This document shows, piece by piece, positions 54,182-63,841 of a stretch of DNA of 64,000 nucleotides. Location: NCBI GenBank assembly GCA_964463655.1, contig CAYXDG010000003.1, positions 1 to 64,000 of the forward strand. Reading direction: 5' to 3'. The notes below the pieces were generated by a model, which saw nothing but the letters and a program-made list of their open reading frames with translations, did not search any database and had not been told where the DNA came from. Position 1 is the stretch's first letter. The number at the start of each line of letters is the position of its first letter. The DNA is from Halothece sp964463655 (lineage in GTDB: Bacteria; Cyanobacteriota; Cyanobacteriia; Cyanobacteriales; Rubidibacteraceae). Position numbers and translations under genes: made by a program.

Positions 54182-55870
54182 TCATTCAACTCGACTGGCG
54201 ATCGGCATTCGCCAACCTGTTCCAAATGCGCGATCGGTGACTTTTAGACCAGGGGGAGCTTGACGGCGCTTAAATTCTGCCTTACGAACTAAACCCGTAA
54301 CTTTTTTGACAATTTCTTCGGAAAAACCATCCCCAATAATTTGATTAGTAGATTGATGTTCGTGAATCAATCGGTGCAAAATTTCGTCTAAGAGATCATA
54401 GGAAGGAAGAGAGTCTATGTCTTGTTGATCGGGTTTTAACTCAGCACTGGGAGCTTTTTTGATCACTGTTTCTGGAATGATTTCTTGGTTACGATTGAGC
54501 CAGCGACAAAGAGAATACACTCGCGTTTTTGGTAGATCAGAAATTACGGCAAGTCCTCCATTCATGTCACCATAAAGAGTGCAATATCCCACTGCCATTT
54601 CTGATTTATTGCCAGTTGAAAGGAGAAGATAATTAAATTTATTGGCGATCGCCATTAATAAATTACCACGAATTCTTGATTGCAAGTTTTCTTCAGCAAC
54701 TCCAAATTCAGTTCCTGAAAAGAGGGGGTCTAGAATCTGATCATAGGCTTTCATTGCGGGTTCAATGGGCAAGGTAATCGACTTAATTCCCAAATTGCTG
54801 ACGAGCGCTTCTCCATCATCAATGGACCCTTTGGAACTGTAAGGAGAGGGCATTAAGACTGCTAATACATTATCATTTCCTAAAGCCGATTGCGCGATCG
54901 CTGCCACTAAAGAAGAATCAATTCCTCCGCTTAATCCAATCACCACTTTTTGAAAGCCACATTTTGCGGTATAGTCTCTGACTCCTAAGACTAATGCTTC
55001 CCAAATCTCTGCATCTAAATTGTCAAAGTGGGGAGTAATTTTCGTTGGTGTTAAGTTTTTATGTTGAGGGATAAATTGGGCGATCGCTAAATCTTCTTGA
55101 AAAGCAGTTGCGCGACAGACTAACTTTCCGCTTTGGTCGATTGCAAAACTATTCCCATCAAAAATCAAGTCATCATTAGCGCCCACTTGGTTAGTATAAA
55201 TAATGGAAATGCCATAATGAGAAGCGCTATGAGATAACATTTCTTCTCTTACTTTTTGTTTGCCAGCAGTGTAAGGAGAGGCAGATAAATTGACAATCAG
55301 GTCAACCCCATGACTGGCTAAATCTTCGAGAGGATTATGTTCATAGTGACGTTTCCCCCAGAATTTTTCATCATTCCAAAGGTCTTCGCAAATGGTCACA
55401 CCAATGTTAATTGGAATTGTTCTTTCATCTGCTTGTTGAACTTTAATCACCAAACAGTTGCTTTGTTTTCCTGGTTCAAAATAACGAACTTCATCAAAGA
55501 CATCGTAAGTGGGAAGGAGATGCTTATGGAAGTAGCTAATTACTTGTCCTTCTGCTAGCAGTGCAATACTATTATGTAGGGGTTTTTCTCCTTTTTTTGC
55601 TGCGTGGGGGTTGGGTGTGGCTAATCCCACTAAAACACTTAATTGAGGAGGTAATTGTTTGGCTAGTGTCTCTAATTCCTGAGACATTGTTTTAATAAAA
55701 CTCGGATTGAGTAAGTGGTCGCGAGGGGGATAACCGCATAAAGATAGCTCTGGTGTTAACAGTAATGTTGCTCCTTGTTGGGCTGCTTTTTCCGCAGCAT
55801 CCAGAATTTTTTGAGCATTTTGGGTTAAATTACCAATTGTAGGATTGAGTTGGGCGATCGCGATTTTCAT
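54182..55870 (-). CDS. nadE: Glutamine-dependent NAD+ synthetase
   Basis: This enzyme makes NAD+ from nicotinate adenine dinucleotide. The 562-residue protein has an N-terminal glutaminase domain of nitrilase fold (LLLTPELSLCGYPPRD, FHKHLLPTYDVFDE, NIGVTICEDLW with Cys nucleophile) and a C-terminal NAD synthetase domain with the P-loop GLSGGIDSSLVAAIA and LLLSTGNKSEMAVGYCTLYG. It is the last gene of an operon with pncB, nadD and an NrtR-like gene. Confidence 0.94.
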   Translation of the reverse strand: MKIAIAQLNPTIGNLTQNAQKILDAAEKAAQQGATLLLTPELSLCGYPPRDHLLNPSFIKTMSQELETLAKQLPPQLSVLVGLATPNPHAAKKGEKPLHNSIALLAEGQVISYFHKHLLPTYDVFDEVRYFEPGKQSNCLVIKVQQADERTIPINIGVTICEDLWNDEKFWGKRHYEHNPLEDLASHGVDLIVNLSASPYTAGKQKVREEMLSHSASHYGISIIYTNQVGANDDLIFDGNSFAIDQSGKLVCRATAFQEDLAIAQFIPQHKNLTPTKITPHFDNLDAEIWEALVLGVRDYTAKCGFQKVVIGLSGGIDSSLVAAIAQSALGNDNVLAVLMPSPYSSKGSIDDGEALVSNLGIKSITLPIEPAMKAYDQILDPLFSGTEFGVAEENLQSRIRGNLLMAIANKFNYLLLSTGNKSEMAVGYCTLYGDMNGGLAVISDLPKTRVYSLCRWLNRNQEIIPETVIKKAPSAELKPDQQDIDSLPSYDLLDEILHRLIHEHQSTNQIIGDGFSEEIVKKVTGLVRKAEFKRRQAPPGLKVTDRAFGTGWRMPIASRVE

Positions 55871-55879
55871 GATTTTAAC

Positions 55880-56611
55880 TTAAATAAAAACTAATGGTTT
55901 ATCTTGTAATAAGGCAAATGCTTCTGCATCAAATTGATAGAGACTTGCAGGTCTTCCCGCACCTCGCGAGACTTTTAACCCTGTATCTGTAAGAAAGCCT
56001 AACTTTAAAAGACGGGCGCGAAAATTAGAATAATCGGAAAAGTTTTCCCCTAAAACCGTTGTATAAAACTGATATAATTCATTAAGGGTAAAGGCTTCAG
56101 GAAGAACTTTGAACGCGATCGGGCTATATTCTAGCTTATTTCTTAGTCGTTGATAACCATAGTCTAAAATTTGGTTATGATCAAAGGCGAGTTCAGGAGT
56201 TTCTTTTAATAAATGCCAAACTGCTTTCTGATTATCTTTGATAATTAAATTCGTATCTTCATAACGTACTAAAGCAAAATAACTCACTGAGAGATAACGT
56301 TGATTGTAAGCATCTTCTGCTTCTCTGGGATCGCGTCCTGGTTGACCAAAAGTATAAAGTTGTTCTAAATAAAGATTTTCAACTTCTATTTTTTCGGATA
56401 AAGTACGATAGGCAGTATCTTCTAAAGATTCTCCGACTCGGACTAAAGCCCCTGGCAAACTAAAATAATCAACAAACGGTTCATGTTTTCGTTTCACCAG
56501 TAAAATTAATAGTCGATTGCGCTGGGTATCCACCGAAAAGATAACATTATCTACTCCCACTTTAAATTCAGCAAGGGATGATTTGATTGACGTTATTTGG
56601 TCGTCTTTCAT
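55880..56611 (-). CDS. NrtR-like transcriptional regulator (Nudix domain plus winged helix)
   Basis: The 243-residue protein has a Nudix-fold N-terminal domain (about 18-145) and a C-terminal winged-helix (about 165-240; AFTLNELYQFYTTVLG, FRARLLKLGFL). The Nudix box, GESLEDTAYRTLSEKIEVE, lacks several of the acidic residues of the catalytic consensus, as is common in the NrtR repressors of NAD metabolism, which sense ADP-ribose. It is inside the NAD operon and overlaps nadD by four bases. Regulation of this operon is therefore likely. A plain hydrolase role is less likely. Confidence 0.82.
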   Translation of the reverse strand: MKDDQITSIKSSLAEFKVGVDNVIFSVDTQRNRLLILLVKRKHEPFVDYFSLPGALVRVGESLEDTAYRTLSEKIEVENLYLEQLYTFGQPGRDPREAEDAYNQRYLSVSYFALVRYEDTNLIIKDNQKAVWHLLKETPELAFDHNQILDYGYQRLRNKLEYSPIAFKVLPEAFTLNELYQFYTTVLGENFSDYSNFRARLLKLGFLTDTGLKVSRGAGRPASLYQFDAEAFALLQDKPLVFI

Positions 56612-57189
56612 GAATATAGTTGCTGTTTCTGAATGTAATCTTTCACGGAAGCATCAACGACTTCTGCTTTGCCATTTTTCCGATAAGCAGTAGATGAAAC
56701 AGGGGGTGCATTTAATTCGGCAATTTCGTAGATTGCTCCCATTTTAACAAGGGTTTGCAAGTCTGTTTCTGTGGTAGAATAGCCAAAACGGGGAACAATT
56801 AATAAGTTAACTCGTTTGAGTAATTCTTCACTGGCGTACCAGCGCGGAATTTGAGAAACTAAATCAGACCCGATGACGAAGATAAAGTGAGGATGGTTTC
56901 CTAAAATACGCTCTGCTCTTTCCACTGTTTCTATACTTCTAGGACTACTTAATTCAGGGTAAAGTTGCACGTTATCTTTGGGTGTCTGTAAAGATGCAAT
57001 CATTAATTCCAACATCTTCATTCGATGTTTGAGAGGGGTTTGATGGGTTTTTAAGGGGTTATCGGCGGCCCAAACCGCAACGCGATCGTAGTGATTAGAT
57101 AGCCATTCTAAAATCGTTCGATGTCCTTGGGTTGGGGGGTCGGCGCTAGTGCCAAAAAGAGCTATTTTATTAACAGTTTCTTGAGTCAT
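56608..57189 (-). CDS. nadD: Nicotinate-nucleotide adenylyltransferase
   Basis: This transfers AMP to nicotinate mononucleotide. The 193-residue nucleotidyltransferase has GTSADPPTQGHRTIL (GxxxDPxTxGH), FVIGSDLVSQIPRWY, and the C-terminal SSTAYRKN (usual SST-R). It overlaps pncB by one base (TAATG) and the next gene by four. Confidence 0.9.
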   Translation of the reverse strand: MTQETVNKIALFGTSADPPTQGHRTILEWLSNHYDRVAVWAADNPLKTHQTPLKHRMKMLELMIASLQTPKDNVQLYPELSSPRSIETVERAERILGNHPHFIFVIGSDLVSQIPRWYASEELLKRVNLLIVPRFGYSTTETDLQTLVKMGAIYEIAELNAPPVSSTAYRKNGKAEVVDASVKDYIQKQQLYS

Positions 57190-58526
57190 TAGTTGTCGCT
57201 GGTTAGGTGTTGTAATGAGGGGGAAATTTCAACGGTTAGGGAATCACAATTTTTGAGTTGACGAACGCCATCAGGAAGGGAGAGAATGGATTGACGAGTG
57301 CGATCGCGCAGCGTGGCTAAACTTTCTAAAGGAAGCATTGTTTCCCCTTCTTTCATCACTAAATTCAGTAAGGGAGTTTCTCCTTTTGCTACTGATTCTG
57401 TCATCAAACCTAGACGATCGCGCTGAATTTTGCCATGATCCCAAGTGCGAAAAACTTGTTTCCGTCCTGGATAGGTTTCTTTGCTGGTCGATCGTTTTCG
57501 GGTGGGTTTTCCGTCGATTTCCACCAGTTTATACACGCCATTAATTGGGTTTCCCGTTACTAATTTTGTGCCAATTCCATAACCATCAATAAATGCACCT
57601 GCTGACAAGAGACGTTCAATTTCCATCTCATCAATATCACCACTGGCAAAAATAGCCACATCAGGGAGCAGCGATCGCACTTTCCTAGATAATTGTGCGA
57701 TATCTCCAGAATCAATTCGCACTCCTGTCACTTCTTTTTCCCCTGCTTGCAGCGCTTTTGCTAAACGCTCTGCTGCTGCTACCGTGTCATAAGTATCAAT
57801 TAAGAGCGGTGCTTTCGGGAAATAATGGTTAAACGCACTAAAGGCTTCATCTTCCCCTCCGTGCAGTGTTGCGATCGCCATAACCAGAGAATGTGCCATT
57901 GTGCCACTCGGAGTTTCTCCTAACTTCAGCGCTGCTAAGACATTAGAAGTGGCATCAAACCCAGCAGCTAAAGCGGCTCGTGCGGCCCAGAGAGAGGCTT
58001 GGGGACTAAAAGCACGTCTTGTGCCAAATTCTAACAACTTAGGGGTTTCTCCCGCCACATCGCGCATTCTGGCAGCTTTTGTGGCGATCAGGGTTTGATA
58101 GTTAAGGGTATTGAGGAGATAGGTTTCCACCAGTTGCGCTTGCCAGAGGGGGGCTTCCACGCGCAATAATGGTTCATGGGGAAACATCACTGTTCCTTCG
58201 GGAACTGCCCACACATCTCCTGTAAATACTTTACCTTCTAAGAGTGACCAAAAATCATCGGGGGCGCGATCGAACAGCCCTGTTTGCTGGAGTTGTTGGA
58301 TTTGTTGAGGAGAAAAGTGTAATGCTTGGAGATATTCGATCGCCTGAGTTAATCCCATCGCTACCAGATAACCGTAAGCTGGAGGTAAGCGACGGGTAAA
58401 CAATTCAAAACTAGCCCGTTGATTGGCGATTCCCTCCCCAACATAACAAACGCCCATCGTGAGTTGATAAAGGTCTGTGAGGAGGCTATACTCTTCTGGG
58501 GAAACCGTGAGAGTCAGTTGCGACAT
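57189..58526 (-). CDS. pncB: Nicotinate phosphoribosyltransferase
   Basis: This salvages nicotinate with PRPP. The 445-residue protein has YSLLTDLYQLTMGVCYVGEG, FELFTRRLPP, EFGTRRAFSPQASLWAARAA, GVRIDSGDIAQLS, FASGDIDEMEIE and GYGIGTKLVTG. It starts the four-gene NAD operon and is preceded by a candidate NrtR-type site at 58564-58578. Confidence 0.93.
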   Translation of the reverse strand: MSQLTLTVSPEEYSLLTDLYQLTMGVCYVGEGIANQRASFELFTRRLPPAYGYLVAMGLTQAIEYLQALHFSPQQIQQLQQTGLFDRAPDDFWSLLEGKVFTGDVWAVPEGTVMFPHEPLLRVEAPLWQAQLVETYLLNTLNYQTLIATKAARMRDVAGETPKLLEFGTRRAFSPQASLWAARAALAAGFDATSNVLAALKLGETPSGTMAHSLVMAIATLHGGEDEAFSAFNHYFPKAPLLIDTYDTVAAAERLAKALQAGEKEVTGVRIDSGDIAQLSRKVRSLLPDVAIFASGDIDEMEIERLLSAGAFIDGYGIGTKLVTGNPINGVYKLVEIDGKPTRKRSTSKETYPGRKQVFRTWDHGKIQRDRLGLMTESVAKGETPLLNLVMKEGETMLPLESLATLRDRTRQSILSLPDGVRQLKNCDSLTVEISPSLQHLTSDN

Positions 58527-58563
58527 TGCATTTTGCTTGAATTTCAGATGTTGATGTTAATTA

Positions 58564-58578
58564 TAGTGAAAATTACCA
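58564..58578 (-). promoter_or_regulatory. Candidate operator of the NAD operon
   Basis: TAGTGA-AAA-TTACCA is an imperfect palindrome (half-sites TAGTGA and, in reverse, TGGTAA) 38-52 bases upstream of pncB. Its form is like the published NrtR sites, as far as I recall them. It lies where a repressor would cover the promoter. The pattern is short and A/T-rich, so chance is possible. Confidence 0.35.
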
Positions 58579-58691
58579 AAAATGCCAAGACCTTCAAAAA
58601 TTGATTAACTTTCCCCAACATCTCCCGAGAAAAGCAGACAACTCGTGATAGCCTGAGCAATTAGAATTAGAATAAGGAGAGTCAAGCGCCA

Positions 58692-59933
58692 ATGAGTGAG
58701 TGGCAAATCATTTCAGGTGGGGTAAGCGCCCCCAAAGGCTTCCAAGCTGCGGGGATTGCAGCAGGATTAAAACCGTCTCAACAGCCCGATCTCGCTCTGA
58801 TTGTCTCAGATACCAGCGCGATCGCAGCAGGGGTTTTTACCACGTCTCAGGTGCGATCGGCTTGTGTGGATTATTGCCGTCAACAATTGGAAAAACACCC
58901 CTTGGCCCGTGCGATTTTGTGTAATTCTGGACAGGCGAATGCTGGCACAGGGAAACAAGGTTGGGAAGATGCGATGGAAACGGTGCAGTTGTTAGCGCAG
59001 CAGCTTAAAATTGAGCCAGAAGCGGTGCTAATTGCTTCGACAGGGGTAATAGGTCAACGGATGAAAATGTCAGCGTTTCGGGCGGGAATTCCTCCCCTTG
59101 TGAGGGCACTTTCAGAAACGGGCAGTGAGGCAGCCTCAAAAGCGATTTTAACCACGGATTTAGTGACCAAATCGATCGCCCTAGAAACGGCTTTCAGCGA
59201 TCGACCTGTCCGCATGGGTGGGATTGCCAAGGGATCAGGGATGATTCATCCAGACATGGCCACGTTATTAGCCTTTGTCACCTGCGATGCTGCGGTGGCG
59301 ACTCCTCTCTGGCAAGGAATGGTTAAACGAGCAGCCCAACGCAGTTTTAATCAGATTACCGTCGATGGCGATACCAGCACCAATGATTCTCTCATCGCTC
59401 TGGCTAATGGTCAATCTCGCACCCCAGCCATTACCCAAGAAGGGGCAGCAGCCGATAAACTAGAAGCAATGCTCACGGCTGTTTGCCAAGACCTTGCTAA
59501 GGCGATCGCGCGGGATGGGGAAGGGGCAACTTGTTTAATCGAAGTTTCGGTCACAGGCGCTCCCAATGAAACCTCTGCCCAGCAAGTGGCAAAAACGATC
59601 GCTGGTTCATCCTTGGTTAAATCAGCCATTTTTGGGCGCGATCCCAACTGGGGACGTATTGCTGCTGCTGCAGGAAGGGCTGGTGTTCCCTTTGAGGAAG
59701 AACATCTGCAAATCAAACTGGGAGAGGTTTTATTATTGGAAAAAGGACAGCCTGTTGAGTTCGATCGCGCTGTAGCGCGTGAGTATCTCAAGCAAGCAGC
59801 AGCAGGAGAATATCTCAAGGAAGATACAGTGATCATTCAAGTTGATCTGGGTGCGGGAGAAGGCTCAGGCTTTGCCTGGGGTTGCGACCTTAGTTATGAT
59901 TATGTCCGCATCAATGCTGAATATACCACCTAA
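58692..59933 (+). CDS. argJ: Bifunctional ornithine acetyltransferase/N-acetylglutamate synthase
   Basis: ArgJ recycles the acetyl group in arginine synthesis. The 413-residue precursor is self-cleaved between Ala190 and Thr191 (GMIHPDMA-TLLAFVT). Other landmarks are APKGFQAAGIAAGLK, STGVIGQRMKM, TVDGDTSTNDS and FGRDPNWGRIAAAAGRAG. The start is preceded by AAGGAGAG. It is monocistronic and convergent with csp41. Whether it is mono- or bifunctional cannot be told. Confidence 0.94.
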   Translation: MSEWQIISGGVSAPKGFQAAGIAAGLKPSQQPDLALIVSDTSAIAAGVFTTSQVRSACVDYCRQQLEKHPLARAILCNSGQANAGTGKQGWEDAMETVQLLAQQLKIEPEAVLIASTGVIGQRMKMSAFRAGIPPLVRALSETGSEAASKAILTTDLVTKSIALETAFSDRPVRMGGIAKGSGMIHPDMATLLAFVTCDAAVATPLWQGMVKRAAQRSFNQITVDGDTSTNDSLIALANGQSRTPAITQEGAAADKLEAMLTAVCQDLAKAIARDGEGATCLIEVSVTGAPNETSAQQVAKTIAGSSLVKSAIFGRDPNWGRIAAAAGRAGVPFEEEHLQIKLGEVLLLEKGQPVEFDRAVAREYLKQAAAGEYLKEDTVIIQVDLGAGEGSGFAWGCDLSYDYVRINAEYTT

Positions 59934-59948
59934 ACAATTCATCATTGG

Positions 59949-59984
59949 CGATGTAGAGATGTTCCATGGCCGGTCTCTACATCG
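59949..59984. repeat. Palindromic intergenic repeat, copy 2
   Basis: An 11-base perfect stem CGATGTAGAGA (59949-59959)/TCTCTACATCG (59974-59984) has a 14-base loop containing TTCCATGG. The core 59953-59980 is the same length as 30594-30621 and similar to it. It sits between the convergent argJ and csp41 stops. Confidence 0.7.
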
Positions 59985-59994
59985 GGAACTAGAA

Positions 59995-60942
59995 TTAAGC
60001 GGTTTTCAAACTAGCAAGAATTTCATCATCAAGGGAAAAATCAAGGTCAGCTTCATGACGATGTTTAGCGAGATAATCTTTTTCAAAAGATTCCTTTAAA
60101 CCGCTAATAAGATCATATTGTGGTTGCCATTCTAAATCCATTTTGGCTTTATTAATATCCGCAAAGAAATGCTGCATTCTTAGGGGGAAGGCTTTCTTTT
60201 TCCCAAAGTCAAAATCCTTGGGATTGTAGTGAACTAATTTTAAATCATCCGCAGATTTGCCAATGGCTTTGGCACAAGCACGGGCAATGCCATTAAAGGT
60301 AACATAGCGTTCTCCAGCAATATTATAAATCTGCCCGATCGCATTTTTATTATCTAAAATAGCAACCATTGCATAAGCTAAATCTTGAACATGACCTAGT
60401 TGTGTAATGTGTTCTCCATGACCGGGAATCGGCAGGGGTCGATCGCGCACAATGCGATCAAAAAACCATGCTTCTAGATCATTATAATTCCCAGCGCCAT
60501 AAATATAAACAGGGCGCACGGATGTCCAAGGCATTCCCATATCACTTAAATAAATTTCTGTCTCATGTTTTCCCTTATGACGACTTTTGGGGTCGATCGC
60601 ATCTGCTTCATAATGAGGCATTTGATCGGATTTTAGATACACCCCCGCCGAACTCACATAAATAAAATGTTGAATTTCATCTTTAAAGATTTCTACTAAA
60701 GGTTGTGTATCGCTTAATTCCCGTCCATTATTATCAAAAATGGCATCAAAGGTTTTGTTGGCTAACTTGGCTTTGAGTTGTTCGGGGTCTTTTCGATCGC
60801 CTGTAATCACTCTGATCCCTTCTACAGGAGGAGGGTTATTCCCACGATTAAATAGGGTTACTTCATGTCCTTGTTCTACTAAAATTTTAGTTAGTGCAAC
60901 GCCAATAAAGCGAGTACCACCCATGATTAAAATTCGCATCAC
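59995..60942 (-). CDS. CSP41-like NAD-dependent epimerase/RNA-binding protein
   Basis: An atypical SDR-like protein of 315 residues, with Rossmann glycine motif MGGTRFIGVALTKIL, YVSSAGVYLKSDQMPH and SVRPVYIYGAGNYNDLEAWF, followed by a C-terminal CSP41-like region. The chloroplast homologues CSP41a/b bind stem-loop RNA and polysomes. Enzyme activity is not established. An M-M start (60942 or 60939) is possible. It is convergent with argJ, with a palindrome between. Confidence 0.83.
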   Translation of the reverse strand: MMRILIMGGTRFIGVALTKILVEQGHEVTLFNRGNNPPPVEGIRVITGDRKDPEQLKAKLANKTFDAIFDNNGRELSDTQPLVEIFKDEIQHFIYVSSAGVYLKSDQMPHYEADAIDPKSRHKGKHETEIYLSDMGMPWTSVRPVYIYGAGNYNDLEAWFFDRIVRDRPLPIPGHGEHITQLGHVQDLAYAMVAILDNKNAIGQIYNIAGERYVTFNGIARACAKAIGKSADDLKLVHYNPKDFDFGKKKAFPLRMQHFFADINKAKMDLEWQPQYDLISGLKESFEKDYLAKHRHEADLDFSLDDEILASLKTA

Positions 60943-61067
60943 AAATTCTCCCTTTCATAAACGCAACTGTGATTTTATTGTCTCATTCTTTTTGCGAGAT
61001 TAACGAGACTCTCAGAAATTCAAGTTAGGATGTTATAAGAATCACCCTCATTAGCTTTAATCTACCC

Positions 61068-61538
61068 ATGCAACCCGCTAATTTTTTAATGAAGAGAAGA
61101 AAGTTTTGGTGGAAGCGAACACTGCGTTATTTCTACCTGCGAATCATTCGCTTACGCAGCACAACCCCTGCGCTTGCGCGAGGGTTAGCAACGGGTGTAT
61201 TTGCTGGCTTATTTCCCTTTTTTGGCGCTCAAACTATTTTAGGGGTTTCTTTAGCAATTTTAGTGCGAGGGAATAAATTAACCGCTGCCCTTGGGACTTG
61301 GATTAGTAATCCTCTGACTTATGTTCCGATTTATTTATTTAACTTTCGAGTGGGACAATTCTTATTACAAACCAATGATTTATCAACTGATCTCGATTGG
61401 ACTTCTACCAGCGAATTATTACAAGCTGGAAAAGTTTTTATCACAACTTTATTAGTCGGATGTACAATTGTCGGCGCGATCGCTGCGACGATTGCTTATT
61501 TTCTTGGGTTATGGCTGATTCCTCGTTTTCGAGAGTAA
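61068..61538 (+). CDS. DUF2062 membrane protein
   Basis: The 156-residue protein has a basic N-terminus, LARGLATGVFAGLFPFFGAQ, a second membrane span, NKLTAALGTWISNPLTYVPIY, and a C-terminal span. These are DUF2062 marks. The function is unknown. The frame could start at Met1 or at Met8. It is convergent with argC. Confidence 0.82.
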   Translation: MQPANFLMKRRKFWWKRTLRYFYLRIIRLRSTTPALARGLATGVFAGLFPFFGAQTILGVSLAILVRGNKLTAALGTWISNPLTYVPIYLFNFRVGQFLLQTNDLSTDLDWTSTSELLQAGKVFITTLLVGCTIVGAIAATIAYFLGLWLIPRFRE

Positions 61539-61580
61539 GGGCGATCGCCTTCTCAACCTGTGAGCAACCCTTGCACTAGA

Positions 61581-62639
61581 TCACGGGTAAAACGCCAGTT
61601 GTGGTAAGCCAACGGTTTCTTCCCAACCAAGCATCAGATTGAGACATTGTACCGCTTGCGCTGCTTGTCCTTTCATCAAGTTATCGATCGCGGACATAAT
61701 CACCACCCGATTTGTTCTCGGATCAACTTCAATCCCGATGTAACAAAGATTTGTTCCCATTGTCCATTTTGTTTGTGGATAAACACCATTGGGAAGCACT
61801 TTCACGAAGGGAGAAGACCGATAAAAAGCATTATAAATCGTTAATAAATCATCCCTAACCAGTCCTGGGTCGTGGAGGGTGGCGTAAACTGTGGTTAGCA
61901 TTCCCCGCACCATCGGGACTAAATGAGGGGTAAACTGAACGCGCATTTCTACTCCTGCTAAATCACTGCAAATAGCTTCAATCTCTGGGATATGGCGGTG
62001 TCCAGCGACACTATAAGGACTGAGGTTGCTGTCTGCTTCCGCGAGGAGGAGATTCAACTTAGTTTTCCGTCCCCCTCCCGATGTCCCTGATTTCGCATCA
62101 ATAATCACACTGTCAGGCAAGATTAAGCCTTGTTTAAGGGCGGGTGCGATCGCGAGTAAACTCGCTGTGGGATAACAACCAGGACAGCCAATGAGAGAAG
62201 CCGTTGGAATCTGTTTGCGATAGAGTTCTGGTAAACCATAAACTGCAGTGGCGACAGTTTCTTCATCGTCTCGTTCCAGATTATAAGTGGCACTGTAGGT
62301 GCTGAGGTCACTAAAGCGATAATCAGCCGATAAATCCAAAACTTGACATCCTTTCGCCAACAGTTGCGGGGCAAAGTGATACGCTAGACCATGAGGGAGC
62401 GACAGAAAAACCACCTGCGATCGCTGTGCGATGGTTTCAACATCAATTGGGTCGATCGTATAGTGAAAGCGATGACCCAAATGAGGATACAATTCAGCAA
62501 AATCTTTTCCTGCGCTTTCCTTTCCCCCAAGATATGTGATTTCAACATGGGGATGTTCCAAGAGCAAGCGCACTAACTGTATTCCCCCATACCCAGAAGC
62601 TCCAACAATACCAACAGAAGTTTTCTTTTCAGCAGCCAT
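61581..62639 (-). CDS. argC: N-acetyl-gamma-glutamyl-phosphate reductase
   Basis: ArgC makes N-acetylglutamate semialdehyde with NADPH. Landmarks are VGIVGASGYGGIQLVRLLL, the catalytic Cys motif SLIGCPGCYPTA, VIIDAKSGTSGGGRK, SVAGHRHIPEIE and FTPHLVPMVRGML. The ATG at 62639 (MAAEKKTS) is preferred over the TTG at 62651, since ACGGAAATT precedes it at good distance. It is divergent from the ABC ATPase gene. Confidence 0.94.
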   Translation of the reverse strand: MAAEKKTSVGIVGASGYGGIQLVRLLLEHPHVEITYLGGKESAGKDFAELYPHLGHRFHYTIDPIDVETIAQRSQVVFLSLPHGLAYHFAPQLLAKGCQVLDLSADYRFSDLSTYSATYNLERDDEETVATAVYGLPELYRKQIPTASLIGCPGCYPTASLLAIAPALKQGLILPDSVIIDAKSGTSGGGRKTKLNLLLAEADSNLSPYSVAGHRHIPEIEAICSDLAGVEMRVQFTPHLVPMVRGMLTTVYATLHDPGLVRDDLLTIYNAFYRSSPFVKVLPNGVYPQTKWTMGTNLCYIGIEVDPRTNRVVIMSAIDNLMKGQAAQAVQCLNLMLGWEETVGLPQLAFYP

Positions 62640-62793
62640 AATTTCCGTCAATTCCTATGATTAGTGACAATTCTTCCATTTCAGTTGGCTGCATTGTAGC
62701 AGTCTGGAGATTATTTGCGATGTTCCAAAAATGTTATCAAAAGACTCCAGAATGGGGATTATAATAAGAAATAGCGTTCTAGGTTCAACAAAG

Positions 62794-63789
62794 ATGGATT
62801 CGGTTACGTCTAAACCTAACATTCCCCTTCAAGATCAAGACCCAGAAGCAACCCGTGTAGTTCAAACTTGGGAACTGAAAAAAGTTTATCGCACTGGCTT
62901 TTGGTTGAATCAAAAAGTCGAATCTCTCAAAGGCTGTAGTCTCACCGTCTATGAGGGAGAAACCTTTGGTTTACTCGGCCCCAATGGCGCTGGAAAAACC
63001 ACTCTCTTAAAGATTTTACTCGGAATTATCAAGGCAAGTTCAGGACGTGCGATTTTATTAGGAAAACCGATCGCCGATCGCCGTGTAAAACAATGCCTTG
63101 GCTACCTCCCCGAAAATCCCTATCTTTATGATTATCTAACCGCATGGGAATTTCTCCAGTTTACTGCAGGATTATTTCAGATTCCCCCTTCTGTTCAAAA
63201 AAAACGCATCCCCCAACTCATTGATACCGTTGGTCTCGATCAGAAAACGGCGAAAAAGAAACAACTGCGTCAATTTTCTAAAGGAATGTTACAACGGGTG
63301 GGAATGGCGCAAGCGTTAATTAATGACCCAGAAATTGTCTTTTTAGATGAACCCATGTCAGGGTTAGACCCCATTGGTCGCTATCAAATACGGCAAATTA
63401 TTTTAAGCTTAAAAGAACAAGGAAAAACGATCTTTTTTAATTCTCATATTCTCGGCGATGTGGAACAAATCTGCGATCGCGTTGCGATTTTAGCAGCAGG
63501 AGAAATCATCTGTTGTGGTTCTTTAGATGAATTACTCGGCAGTAAAGATGTTTATCAAGTTGTGGGGAGAGGGGGAACTGAAGAAGACTTAAAACAATGG
63601 GTAGAACACCTTGATTTTGCGGATAATCAGTGGTTTGGTCAATTAGCCAGCGATCACAATCCCCAGGAATTTTTAGCAAAATTAGCAGCCATTGATGCTG
63701 AAATTTTAGACCTAAAGCGATCGCGAGTTTCCTTGGAAGAATTCTTCTTACAACAGTTACGAAAAAGAGGAATTACAACCAGTAAATAA
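62794..63789 (+). CDS. ABC transporter ATP-binding protein
   Basis: The 331-residue ATPase has Walker A LLGPNGAGKTTLLKI, Q-loop YLPENPYLYDYL, the signature FSKGMLQRVGMAQAL, Walker B IVFLDEPMSGLDPIG and an H-loop NSHILGD. It is of the CcmA/NatA-like exporter type (ABC-2). The start at ATG 62794 is used, since a longer frame to 62731 has no ribosome site. No permease gene follows in the window, because the next gene is on the opposite strand. Confidence 0.9.
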   Translation: MDSVTSKPNIPLQDQDPEATRVVQTWELKKVYRTGFWLNQKVESLKGCSLTVYEGETFGLLGPNGAGKTTLLKILLGIIKASSGRAILLGKPIADRRVKQCLGYLPENPYLYDYLTAWEFLQFTAGLFQIPPSVQKKRIPQLIDTVGLDQKTAKKKQLRQFSKGMLQRVGMAQALINDPEIVFLDEPMSGLDPIGRYQIRQIILSLKEQGKTIFFNSHILGDVEQICDRVAILAAGEIICCGSLDELLGSKDVYQVVGRGGTEEDLKQWVEHLDFADNQWFGQLASDHNPQEFLAKLAAIDAEILDLKRSRVSLEEFFLQQLRKRGITTSK

Positions 63790-63841
63790 AGAGCTCAAGC
63801 CAGTTGATCAAAATGCTATGGTCACTGGCTACTACCAGCAT

